From Giesbergeria anulus (GTDB lineage Bacteria; Pseudomonadota; Gammaproteobacteria; Burkholderiales; Burkholderiaceae_C): a stretch of DNA of 64,000 bases. The DNA is taken from contig NZ_FOGD01000012.1 of assembly GCF_900111115.1 (NCBI RefSeq), forward strand, positions 27,669 to 91,668. The letters are read 5' to 3'. The stretch's first letter is position 1; each line of letters opens with the position of its first letter. Positions 40,554-48,516 of the stretch are shown here, one piece after another. Position numbers and translations under genes: made by a program. The notes beneath the pieces are model-generated. The model saw nothing but the letters and a program-made list of their open reading frames with translations. It did not search any database and was not told the origin of the DNA.

Positions 40554-43500
40554 TTAATCGGGCAGGGTGTAGCCGCGCTCGCGCACCAAGCGCACGAGGG
40601 CATCGGCTACTTGGGCGTCGTACACCGTGCCTCGGCCCCGGACAATCTCGGCCAGCGCTACGTCTAAGCCCAAAGCGGGGCGGTACGGGCGGTCGGCGGC
40701 CATCGATTCGAGTACATCGGCCACGCACAATACCCGTGCTTCGGGCATGATGTCGTTGCCGCGCAGCCCTTGTGGGTAGCCGCTGCCATCCATGCGCTCA
40801 TGGTGCTGACGGATGATCTCGGCTACTGGCATTGGAAAATGCACATCCTTCAAAATCTCATAGCCGGTTTGGGCGTGGCACTTGATGATCTCCATCTCTA
40901 GCTCGCTCAGGCGGCTGGGTTTGGTCAAAATTTCGGCAGGCACGGCAATTTTGCCAATGTCATGCACCAGCCCTACCAGCTCTAGCATGGCGCAGCGCCC
41001 CTCGTCCCAGCCCAACTCGCGTGCAATGGCTCCAGCAATCAGGCCTACGCGCCGCTCGTGGCCTGCGGTGTAGGGGTCGCGCATTTCCACCATGTTTGAT
41101 ACCGCTTGTAGCGTGCCCTTCATGGAGTCTTCTAACTGGCGCACATAACCGGCAATTTGTTCTTCGGCCCGCTTGCGCTCGGTCACATCTTGGGCCATGA
41201 CGATGGTGGCCTCTTTGCCATCGTCCCAAGTGAGCTGGTTGGCGTTAAGCTCTAAATCTATGAGTTGTCCATTCTTGTGGCGCATGGGTACGCTGTAGGA
41301 GATATTGCGCTCGCCAGCGGCCAGTCGCGCCCAAGCAGCGTGGATGCGTTGCAGGTTGTCTGGGTCAGTAGTGGTAAAGGACAGGATGTTTTTGTGCAGC
41401 AGCTCTGGGGCTGACCAGCCGATCATCTGGCAATAACTGGGGTTGACGTAAATGATGTCGCCGCCCCGGCGCACATAGACGCCGCTGATGGTTTGCTCGA
41501 TCATGTTACGAAAGCGGGTTTCGCTCTCCAGCAGGGTGCTTTGGCTGCGGCGGATGTCGGTCAAATCTGTCCAAGCGACGATGGCCTCTTCTCCTACCAA
41601 GGCCATCGTGCCACGGGCGATGCGGCGGCTGCCATCTTTGCAGCACAGGGCCAACTCTGGCGATTCGACGACGGTGCCAGTGCGGGCCTGTTGCAGGCTT
41701 TGCTCCCAGCCCAAGCGCAGTTCTTGCCGTGTTTGGGGGTCTGGGTAGGCGCATTCAAACCATGCTGCCACTGTGGCAATATCTTGTGGGTTGTAGCCTA
41801 GCCATTGTTGGAACGCTTTGTTCAGGGTGTGCAGCTCGCCAGTGTTTACACTGTAAATCTGCATGGGCAGCGGTGAGGCTTCAAACAACTCACTGAAACG
41901 GTGCTCCGACAGGCTCGCTTGCTCTTGTGCTGCGCGCAGGCGTTGGGCATTGCTCAGGTTGTGCAGCGCAAAAGACAGGTCTGAGGCCATCTCATTGAGC
42001 AGCAGCCGCTCGTCGTCCTCAAAGGTATTTTGGCTATTGGCATACAAACCAAAAACCCCGAATAACTGACCATCAGAGAACAGTGGCAGCAAAGCGCGTT
42101 GCTCAATGCCTTGCTGGCGCAAAAAGTCTAGCCAAGGGTCGGTGGGGAGAGGTTGCCCTTCAGGGACATCATAGACCTGCACTTCTCCATCGACCAAATT
42201 GGGCAGTGTGTTGCGAAAGGCACTGTCGGCTTGGGTGATGGTGTCGATGAGGCTAGGAATCAGCTCTGGCGCAATGCCGTGGGTGCGGTCGAGCTGTAAG
42301 TGATGGTGTTTCTCGTGCGGTGTGCAGAGCGCCAAAAACAGCATCGGAAAGGTGCCGTGGGTTATCAACCCTTGGTACAGTCGCTCTAGTAGATCGTCGC
42401 GGCTTTGTGCATGCACCACGGCCCGGTTGGTGGTACTGAGGATTTCATAAAGGTGAGACAGGCGTTGCACCTTATCAGCAGCTTGGATGCGCTCAATGCA
42501 ATCGGCCACTTGCTGCACTACGCTGTCTAGTAGCGGGCCTTCTTCTGGCAGAAACCTCGGTGGCGGCGTGCCGTCGGGTGGGGTGGGGTACCACACCTGT
42601 AACTGGCCTTGGACTTGCCCATGAATGCACAAAATACGCTCTTGTGGTTGCGTGGGCAGTGGCTGTGGCAAGGGGCTGCCAAATTGGCCCCAAGTGCTTG
42701 TCAGTGCTACCTGTACCTGTGTGGGCTGCAAAAAAGCCGCTGGCAGCAGCCGGGTAACGCCTTCGAGGAGCTGGGGCAGTTGCAGGCCGGGAGTCTCGAC
42801 CAGTTGGGCAATGGCGTGCAGGCAGCGCAGCTCTTTGACGCGCTCGCCCAAGTTAAACACCAAAGTCTCACGCTCCATGAGCATGCGCTGGTGCTCGGTG
42901 ATGTCGCGTACCACCTGCACATAACCCCAGCCATGGCCGGGAATCTCTAAGGGCGTTAGGCTGCACTCTAGGATGCGCTGGCCTTGCTGGCGATGGAGCT
43001 GTACGCCAAAGGCACTTTGTTTGCCCCCAAGGTGCTGGCAGACCGGGCAGTCTTGCGTAGCCACGCTAGCATCATGGAACAGGCGGTGGCTGGACTGGTC
43101 GATCAGTGCTTCTGCGGCTTGTTGGCAATGCGTGGCAGCGGCGTGGTTGGCTTGGAGGATGAGGCCGTGGCGGTCAATGACCAGGGTAGGGTCGGGCACG
43201 GCATCGTAGGTACTGGCGGTGCGCGCTAGCATACTGAAGGGCTCGCGCAAGGTACTGTGTACCAAGGCCAAATAAACATGCCAATAGGCAAAAATCTTGA
43301 GCACATGGCCGATCAGATTGCTGGGCGCATACACGCTGACATAGCGGGTAAAAGCAAATTCTGCTGCCATCATCAGGGCCACGGCTAACAGTAGGTTGAT
43401 GAGCAATGGCTGTGACATGCGGGCGCGGACGTGCCAAAACAGCCCCATCGCCACGGCCATTGCTGTGATGATGGCGTACTCGGTATAAATCTTGAACGGT

Positions 43501-44024
43501 GTCAGCCCTTGGCCGTCTGTGTAGGCGTGCGGAAAATGCCCCGTGGCTACCGCCAGTATTGACAACAAAGCGGCGCCACCAAAACCCAGATGCAGCCAGA
43601 CGACATGCACGCGGCGCATCAGCAGTAGTGGCGCACTGAGCAGTGCCAGCGCTTGCAGGCCGCGCGCAGCCAGCCAGAGCTGGGTGGCTGGGTTGGCGCT
43701 GGTGGTGGGCAGCAGTTGCATCCCTTTGAATGCCACTAGATGGGCCAAGTCAACAGTGCCGCACCAGCCGATGGCGACGGCCACATAAACGGCAAAATGG
43801 TTGCGCGTAAAGCGCAGCGAGGTGGTGGCCACTACCATCGCTACGGCACTAATGACGATGGAGAATAGCTCGGCCAGCGCATGAAACAGCAGGTAATTGA
43901 CCTCTGCCGCCAGCCAGCAGATGAGGGCCATGAGCGAGGGCACCAGCAAACTTTGAACCAGTCGTTCCCAGCGTGTCGCGGTGCGCAAAAGAGCGCTAGA
44001 GTCCGGTGCGTCGGGGTAGGTCAT
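40554..44024 (-). CDS. multi-sensor HD-GYP cyclic-di-GMP phosphodiesterase (MASE3-like/PAS/GAF/PAS/PAS/HD-GYP)
   Basis: Large membrane sensor predicted to degrade cyclic-di-GMP. The 1156 residues show a MASE3-like block of about seven helices (about 20-265), a PAS (about 275-390), two GAF-like regions (about 400-520 and 530-700), two further PAS domains (about 715-835 and 840-965) and a C-terminal HD-GYP domain (about 970-1156). The HD motif is LVHDIGKIAVP (about 1023) and the GYP motif HHERMDGSGYPQGL (about 1078), both intact. No GGDEF domain is present. It stands alone between gshA (convergent) and the prenyltransferase gene (divergent). The signals sensed are unknown. Confidence 0.92.
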   Translation of the reverse strand: MTYPDAPDSSALLRTATRWERLVQSLLVPSLMALICWLAAEVNYLLFHALAELFSIVISAVAMVVATTSLRFTRNHFAVYVAVAIGWCGTVDLAHLVAFKGMQLLPTTSANPATQLWLAARGLQALALLSAPLLLMRRVHVVWLHLGFGGAALLSILAVATGHFPHAYTDGQGLTPFKIYTEYAIITAMAVAMGLFWHVRARMSQPLLINLLLAVALMMAAEFAFTRYVSVYAPSNLIGHVLKIFAYWHVYLALVHSTLREPFSMLARTASTYDAVPDPTLVIDRHGLILQANHAAATHCQQAAEALIDQSSHRLFHDASVATQDCPVCQHLGGKQSAFGVQLHRQQGQRILECSLTPLEIPGHGWGYVQVVRDITEHQRMLMERETLVFNLGERVKELRCLHAIAQLVETPGLQLPQLLEGVTRLLPAAFLQPTQVQVALTSTWGQFGSPLPQPLPTQPQERILCIHGQVQGQLQVWYPTPPDGTPPPRFLPEEGPLLDSVVQQVADCIERIQAADKVQRLSHLYEILSTTNRAVVHAQSRDDLLERLYQGLITHGTFPMLFLALCTPHEKHHHLQLDRTHGIAPELIPSLIDTITQADSAFRNTLPNLVDGEVQVYDVPEGQPLPTDPWLDFLRQQGIEQRALLPLFSDGQLFGVFGLYANSQNTFEDDERLLLNEMASDLSFALHNLSNAQRLRAAQEQASLSEHRFSELFEASPLPMQIYSVNTGELHTLNKAFQQWLGYNPQDIATVAAWFECAYPDPQTRQELRLGWEQSLQQARTGTVVESPELALCCKDGSRRIARGTMALVGEEAIVAWTDLTDIRRSQSTLLESETRFRNMIEQTISGVYVRRGGDIIYVNPSYCQMIGWSAPELLHKNILSFTTTDPDNLQRIHAAWARLAAGERNISYSVPMRHKNGQLIDLELNANQLTWDDGKEATIVMAQDVTERKRAEEQIAGYVRQLEDSMKGTLQAVSNMVEMRDPYTAGHERRVGLIAGAIARELGWDEGRCAMLELVGLVHDIGKIAVPAEILTKPSRLSELEMEIIKCHAQTGYEILKDVHFPMPVAEIIRQHHERMDGSGYPQGLRGNDIMPEARVLCVADVLESMAADRPYRPALGLDVALAEIVRGRGTVYDAQVADALVRLVRERGYTLPD

Positions 44025-44159
44025 GGGTAGGGGTGTTTACCAAGGGCAATAGGTATGTCTGGCGGCGATAGCAAAAAGGTGTGCTGTATGCCATGAGATT
44101 ATCCAGAACATGGTACAGCGCGGGCCGTAGATACGATACGGTGCAGGACAATTGCCGGC

Positions 44160-45113
44160 ATGAATTTATCTCATCGACCACTGTCTCTTGTCGTGCGCCG
44201 CTATGGGCGTGGCGCGGTGCTGTGCCTGCGCATGGTGCGCCCCGGTTTTTTGGTGATTACTGCGGTGGGGTGTGGCCTAGGCTTGGCCTGTGCCGCACAG
44301 GCGGGGGTAGCGTTGTCTGTGGGCAAGGCCGTAGCCACGCTGGTGCTGGCTTTGCTGGCCCATGCCGGCGCCAATGTGCTCAATGACCATGAAGATGCCC
44401 GCAATGGCGCCGATGCTGCCAATACGCAAGGTTTGTTTCCGTTCACCGGTGGCTCGCGTTTGGTGCAGGCAGGCGTGGTGCAGGTGCAAGACCTGCGGCG
44501 TTTGGCGCTGTGGCTGCTGGCGCTGCTGGTGCCGGGGGGGCTGTGGCTGGCTTGGCACAGTGGCGCTGGGCTGGTGGGTATTGGCCTAGCGGGTATTTTT
44601 TTAGGTTGGGCTTATTCGGCACCACCGCTGGCGCTGATGTGCCGTGGCTTGGGCGAGCTGTCGGTGGCGCTGGCGTGGGCGTTGATCGTGCTGGGCACTG
44701 ACTATGTGCAGCGCGGCCATTTTGCCCTGCTGCCGCTGCTGGTGGCGTTCAGTTATGGGCTGATGATTGCCAATATTTTGGTGGGCAATGCCTTTCCAGA
44801 TGCTGTGGCCGATGCGCAGGTGGGCAAACGCACTTTGGCTGTGCGCTTAGGCTGGCGCGGTGCTGCTTGGCTGTACCTGTGCTTGGTGTTGTTGGCGCAT
44901 GGCTGGGTGCTGGGCCTGGTGTGGGTGCAGGCCCTGCCTATGGCAGCGGCATGGGCTTTGTTGGCGGCACCGCTGGCGTTGGCGGGGGCGACCCAACTAC
45001 TGCGCTATGGCGCACAGCCGCAACGCCTGCGCCCAGCGTTGGTGCTGGGCATTGCCGCTGCCGTGGTGCATGGGCTGGCGCTGGCCGCCGGTTTGTGGTC
45101 GGCGGCACCTTGA
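44160..45113 (+). CDS. UbiA/MenA-family prenyltransferase
   Basis: Polytopic membrane enzyme that attaches a prenyl chain to an aromatic acceptor. The 317 residues have about eight helices and both Asp-rich motifs: NVLNDHEDARNGAD (about 72-85) and NAFPDAVADAQVGKRTLAVR (about 210-229). The second motif with GKRTLAVRLG resembles MenA (1,4-dihydroxy-2-naphthoate prenyltransferase) rather than UbiA (4-hydroxybenzoate). No other men genes are nearby, so the acceptor is uncertain. It is divergent from the HD-GYP gene and 66 bases upstream of ylqF. Confidence 0.82.
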   Translation: MNLSHRPLSLVVRRYGRGAVLCLRMVRPGFLVITAVGCGLGLACAAQAGVALSVGKAVATLVLALLAHAGANVLNDHEDARNGADAANTQGLFPFTGGSRLVQAGVVQVQDLRRLALWLLALLVPGGLWLAWHSGAGLVGIGLAGIFLGWAYSAPPLALMCRGLGELSVALAWALIVLGTDYVQRGHFALLPLLVAFSYGLMIANILVGNAFPDAVADAQVGKRTLAVRLGWRGAAWLYLCLVLLAHGWVLGLVWVQALPMAAAWALLAAPLALAGATQLLRYGAQPQRLRPALVLGIAAAVVHGLALAAGLWSAAP

Positions 45114-45179
45114 AGGCGCTAGCTCAGACAATCACCCCTTGTATTGCACCAAAAAAATTTCCTAGAAAGAACGCCGTTT

Positions 45180-46130
45180 ATGTCTATCCAATGGTTTCCC
45201 GGTCACATGCACTTGACGCGCAAGGCCATCGCTGAACGCATTAAAGATATCGATGTGGTGATTGAGGTGCTTGATGCCCGCTTGCCAGGCTCCAGTGCCA
45301 ACCCGCTGCTGGCGGAACTGACCGGCCACAAGCCCACGCTCAAGGTGCTCAATAAGCAAGACGTGGCCGACCCCGAACGCATGGCGCTATGGTTAGATTG
45401 GTACAACGCCCAAAACGATACCGCCGCTGTGCCGCTGGATGCCTCCGATCCAGCCCCAGCGCGCAAGTTGATTGACGGTTGCCACCGTCTGGCCCCAAAC
45501 CGGGGCGGCATGGCTAAACCCATGCGCGTACTTATCTGCGGCGTGCCCAATGTGGGTAAATCCACCCTCATTAACACCCTGAGTAACAAGCGCCAAGCCA
45601 AAACGGGTGATGAGGCCGGTATCACCAAATTAGAGCAGCGCATCACGCTGGCCGATGATTTTTACCTCTGGGACACCCCCGGTATGCTCTGGCCGCGCAT
45701 CAGCGTGCCCGAAACGGGCTACAACTTGGCCGCCAGCGGTGCCGTAGGGCGCAATGCCTATGACGAAGAGCTGGTGGTGCTGGAATTGCTGCGGCGCTTG
45801 CAGGCACGCTATGCGCCACAGTTGGAGGCCCGCTACAAACTGGCCCTGCCTGCCGGAGCCGTGGCTGCTTTGCGCGATGATGAGTTGCTCGAAGCCATTG
45901 GCCGCAAGCGTGGTGCCATGATGGCGGGCGGGCGCGTCAATGTGCAAAAGGCGGCAGAAATCGTGCTCACCGATTTTCGCACCGCTGTGTTGGGCCGTAT
46001 CACGCTAGAGACGCCATCAGAGTTTGAGGATTGGCGCGCTGCTGCTGCTGTGCAAGATGCCGAGCGCGAGGCCAAAAAGCAGGCCCGCGCTAGCAAAAAA
46101 AAGGGGCGCAAGGCCCCTGAAGCGGTTTGA
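45180..46130 (+). CDS. ylqF: ribosome biogenesis GTPase YlqF/RbgA
   Basis: Circularly permuted GTPase that helps assemble the large ribosomal subunit. The ATG at 45180 starts SIQWFPGHMHLTRKAI, the family N-terminus; the longer frame from 45144 adds residues with no conservation. The 316 residues show the permuted order G4 (LNKQDVADP, about 57), G1 (GVPNVGKSTLIN, about 121) and G3 (DTPG, about 164). A C-terminal helical RNA-binding region follows, ending in a lysine-rich tail (AKKQARASKKKGRKA). It converges on the small basic-protein gene. Confidence 0.93.
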   Translation: MSIQWFPGHMHLTRKAIAERIKDIDVVIEVLDARLPGSSANPLLAELTGHKPTLKVLNKQDVADPERMALWLDWYNAQNDTAAVPLDASDPAPARKLIDGCHRLAPNRGGMAKPMRVLICGVPNVGKSTLINTLSNKRQAKTGDEAGITKLEQRITLADDFYLWDTPGMLWPRISVPETGYNLAASGAVGRNAYDEELVVLELLRRLQARYAPQLEARYKLALPAGAVAALRDDELLEAIGRKRGAMMAGGRVNVQKAAEIVLTDFRTAVLGRITLETPSEFEDWRAAAAVQDAEREAKKQARASKKKGRKAPEAV

Positions 46131-46151
46131 TGTACGCGCAAGCCTAAGAGC

Positions 46152-46295
46152 TTATTTGTCCTTGAGCTTGCCGCGTGGCACCACCGTGGTCACTGGCGGC
46201 ATAGGCCGGTCAGAGCCCGAAGGTGCCTTGGGCAGCGAAGTATCTTTTTTAGGCTTTTTTGCCATTTTGTTGTTGTGTGTCTGACCTTTAGCCAT
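46152..46295 (-). CDS. small basic hypothetical protein (47 aa)
   Basis: Short frame with a good ribosome site (GGAG about 8 bases before the ATG at 46295) that encodes MAKGQTHNNKMAKKPKKD followed by TSLPKAPSGSDRPMPPV and TTVVPRGKLKDK. It is Lys/Pro-rich, predicted disordered, and has no cysteine or hydrophobic segment. Nucleic-acid or ribosome association is possible but only a guess from charge. It lies between ylqF (convergent, 21 bases between stops) and the K+ channel gene (divergent). Similar short basic proteins occur in related bacteria as far as recalled. Confidence 0.65.
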   Translation of the reverse strand: MAKGQTHNNKMAKKPKKDTSLPKAPSGSDRPMPPVTTVVPRGKLKDK

Positions 46296-46342
46296 GTGTT
46301 TCTCCGTGATGGTCTCGGAATGGAACCAGAGGCAGCGATGGT

Positions 46343-47380
46343 ATGCGCAAAGTGCGCTCTGCGTTGGGTAAGGACGCGGTATCTTCGGTGGCTATGTCTG
46401 TTGCTCCTTTACCTTCTGCTGGGGCTGGCGCTGCGCTGCCAGCCCCCGAATCCCATCCTGACCATTTTGGTGCGCCCGCAGCGGGCTGGCGCTTGCGTCT
46501 GTACACAGTGGTGTTTCGCTCTGACACACCCGCCGGGTTGTGGTTTGACAAGCTCCTGATCGTTCTGATTGTCACCAGCGTGTTGGTGGTGATGATCGAA
46601 AGCGTGGAGACCCTGCCCGACTGGCTGCACCGGTGGTTGGCAGTGGCCGAGCTGGTGTTTACCATCATTTTTACGCTGGAGTATCTGGCCCGCCTGCTCT
46701 GTGTGCGTCGCCCGTGGCGCTATGCCCGCAGTTTTTTTGGCCTCATTGATCTGCTATCGGTGTTGCCTACCTATCTGGCCCTGTTTGTGCCGGGGCTGCA
46801 TGTGCTGATTGATGTACGTGTGCTGCGCCTGCTGCGCGTGTTTCGTATTTTCAAGCTCACCGCTTTTGTCACGGAATACCAAGCCTTGGGCGGGGCGCTG
46901 GCGGCCAGTTGGCGCAAGATCATGGTGTTTTTGTCCGTGGTGCTGATGATTGTGCTGGTTATGGGCACGCTGATGTATGTGGTGGAAGGCCCTGAAAACG
47001 GGTTTACCAATATCCCTACCGCCGTGTATTGGGCCATCACTACCATGACCACGGTGGGGTTTGGAGACATCACCCCCAAAACTGACTTGGGGCGTTTGAT
47101 TGCCTCGCTGATGATGCTGCTGGGTTGGGGCACGCTGGCCGTGCCCACCGGCATTGTTACCGCAGAGATGAGCTGGCAGCGGCGCGTACACGAGCAGCCC
47201 ACCTTGCAGCAGCCCTGCCCCGGCTGTGGCAGCCGCGATCACAGCCTGCATGCGCAGTATTGCCAGCACTGCGGCAGCCTGCTCAAAATTGCTGTGCCTG
47301 CGGTGGCGCAGGGAGCGACAATGGCGCACCATGAGAACCATTCTTCCTCTGCAACTGCTGGTGGCCCCCGCTCTGGATGA
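46343..47380 (+). CDS. voltage-gated K+ channel with C-terminal zinc ribbon
   Basis: Six-helix inner-membrane cation channel. The 345 residues show a Pro/Ala-rich N-terminal tail (about 1-45), S1-S3 (about 68-145), an S4 with regularly spaced arginines (DVRVLRLLRVFRIFKL, about 157-172), S5, and the pore loop ITTMTTVGFGDITP with the TVGFGD potassium filter (about 237-242). S6 follows (about 255-275). After S6 comes a zinc ribbon, CPGCGSRDHSLHAQYCQHCG (about 294-313), not common in Kv channels. The last 50 bases overlap the start of the DHH phosphoesterase in another frame, implying coupling. Confidence 0.9.
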   Translation: MRKVRSALGKDAVSSVAMSVAPLPSAGAGAALPAPESHPDHFGAPAAGWRLRLYTVVFRSDTPAGLWFDKLLIVLIVTSVLVVMIESVETLPDWLHRWLAVAELVFTIIFTLEYLARLLCVRRPWRYARSFFGLIDLLSVLPTYLALFVPGLHVLIDVRVLRLLRVFRIFKLTAFVTEYQALGGALAASWRKIMVFLSVVLMIVLVMGTLMYVVEGPENGFTNIPTAVYWAITTMTTVGFGDITPKTDLGRLIASLMMLLGWGTLAVPTGIVTAEMSWQRRVHEQPTLQQPCPGCGSRDHSLHAQYCQHCGSLLKIAVPAVAQGATMAHHENHSSSATAGGPRSG

Positions 47381-48254
47381 CCCCCGCCCCTTGATCCTCT
47401 ACCATGGCCGCCACTGCCCCGATGGCTTTGGTGCGGCATTGGCCGCTTGGCTCTATTACGGCGAGCGCGCCGAGCTGGTGGGCTTAGACCACGGCGACGT
47501 GCAAAGCCTGGCCGATCTACCCCCCGTGGCAGGCCGGGCCGTCTATATCCTCGACTTCTCTTTTAGCGTGGACATCATGCGCAGCATTGAGGAGCAAGCT
47601 GCCAAGTTGGTGATGCTCGACCACCATAAAAGCGCTGCCGAAAAGCTCACCGGCTTTGCCTGCCGCTGCGGAGTGGTTCACTTTGACATGCAAAAATCGG
47701 GTGCCCACTTGGCTTGGGAGTTTTTTCACCCCGACAAGCCGATGCCCGATTTGCTGCGCTACATCGAAGACCGCGACATCTGGAAATGGGAGTTTCCAGA
47801 AAGTTCGGCCTTTTTGTCGGCGCTGGACATGGAGCCGCAAGAGTTTGCCCACTGGGAAAAACTGCTGTCTTGGGGGCCACAAGAAAAAGCTGCATTTATC
47901 GCCCGTGGCGCAGCAATGGATGAAAAATATCGCAAGCTGTGCGCCGATTTGGCCGAAAACGCCCAGCCGCTGGTGTTTAACGGCATCAGTGGGCTAATGG
48001 TCAATGCCCCCGGCATGTTCCACAGCTTGGTGGGTGATATTTTGGCCAAGCAGTCGGGCACCTTTGCCCTGATGTGGAGTGCCGGTGCCAAGGGTGTCAA
48101 GGCGGGCCTGCGCTCGCGCAGTGCCTTTGACTGCATCCCTTTGGCCGAAAGCATGGGCGGCGGCGGCCATGCCCAAGCCTGTGGTTTTCGTATGGGCATT
48201 GAGCGCCTGCCGGAACTGCTCAGTGGCCACTTTAATGCGACCCCAGTAGCTTAA
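47331..48254 (+). CDS. DHH/DHHA1 family phosphoesterase
   Basis: Metal-dependent phosphoesterase of the DHH superfamily (relatives include RecJ, nanoRNases and cyclic-dinucleotide hydrolases). The start at 47331 (MRTILPLQL) is inside the preceding channel gene and agrees with the conserved core; the longer frame from 47226 is a channel-frame shadow. The 307 residues show YHGRHCPDGFGAALA (motif I, about 23-37), ILDFSFS (motif II), LDHHKSA (motif III, the DHH signature, about 97-103) and the DHHA1 motif GGGGHAQACGF near residue 280. The substrate is unknown; nanoRNA or cyclic-dinucleotide products are candidates by family. Confidence 0.88.
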   Translation: MRTILPLQLLVAPALDDPRPLILYHGRHCPDGFGAALAAWLYYGERAELVGLDHGDVQSLADLPPVAGRAVYILDFSFSVDIMRSIEEQAAKLVMLDHHKSAAEKLTGFACRCGVVHFDMQKSGAHLAWEFFHPDKPMPDLLRYIEDRDIWKWEFPESSAFLSALDMEPQEFAHWEKLLSWGPQEKAAFIARGAAMDEKYRKLCADLAENAQPLVFNGISGLMVNAPGMFHSLVGDILAKQSGTFALMWSAGAKGVKAGLRSRSAFDCIPLAESMGGGGHAQACGFRMGIERLPELLSGHFNATPVA

Positions 48255-48323
48255 AAACCCGCCAAGGCCCCGCCAGTGTGGTAAGGCTGGGGGGTCGAGA
48301 TTATAGCTTCCCTATAAAAAAAC

Positions 48324-48351
48324 GGCAGTGACAGGCGACTGCCTTTTTTTT
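48324..48351 (+). terminator. Rho-independent terminator after the DHH phosphoesterase
   Basis: GGCAGT, an eight-base loop and ACTGCC form a 6-bp stem followed by eight Ts; seven As precede it, so it may work in both directions. It insulates the secretion operon downstream from the channel-DHH unit. Confidence 0.8.
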
Positions 48352-48417
48352 AGGCAAAGTGTAGCAAGCCAGTATTGGCGCGGGTTTGCGGGGTGCTCTG
48401 GGCAGTTTCCCACAGAG

Positions 48418-48459
48418 TTATCCACAGTTTCTGGGTACAACCGTCCGCTGTATCCACAG
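48418..48459. promoter_or_regulatory. DnaA-box-like pair upstream of the secretion operon
   Basis: TTATCCACA (48418-48426) is a perfect DnaA box, and GTATCCACA (48450-48458) differs by one base. They lie just upstream of the palindrome and promoter of the TnpB-like gene. A regulatory role is speculative. Confidence 0.35.
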
Positions 48460-48473
48460 CTTTACAAAACTCC

Positions 48474-48490
48474 TATATGAAATTCATATA
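48474..48490. promoter_or_regulatory. 17-bp perfect palindrome (putative operator) upstream of the TnpB-like gene
   Basis: TATATGAA-A-TTCATATA is fully symmetric and covers the -35 position of the predicted promoter (-10 TATACT at 48500-48505). The 11-mer TCCTATATGAA recurs 40 bases downstream (48511-48521) and includes the start codon of the gene. This is a good operator candidate for repression of the secretion operon. Confidence 0.6.
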
Positions 48491-48499
48491 AGAAGCCGG

Positions 48500-48505
48500 T
48501 ATACT
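48500..48505 (+). promoter_or_regulatory. predicted -10 element of the secretion operon
   Basis: TATACT is one base from the TATAAT consensus. Initiation would be near 48511-48513, only four to six bases before the ATG at 48517. No Shine-Dalgarno sequence precedes that ATG, so the mRNA may be effectively leaderless. The -35 region is poor and lies within the palindrome, which fits a regulated promoter. Confidence 0.5.
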
Positions 48506-48516
48506 CCGCTTCCTAT

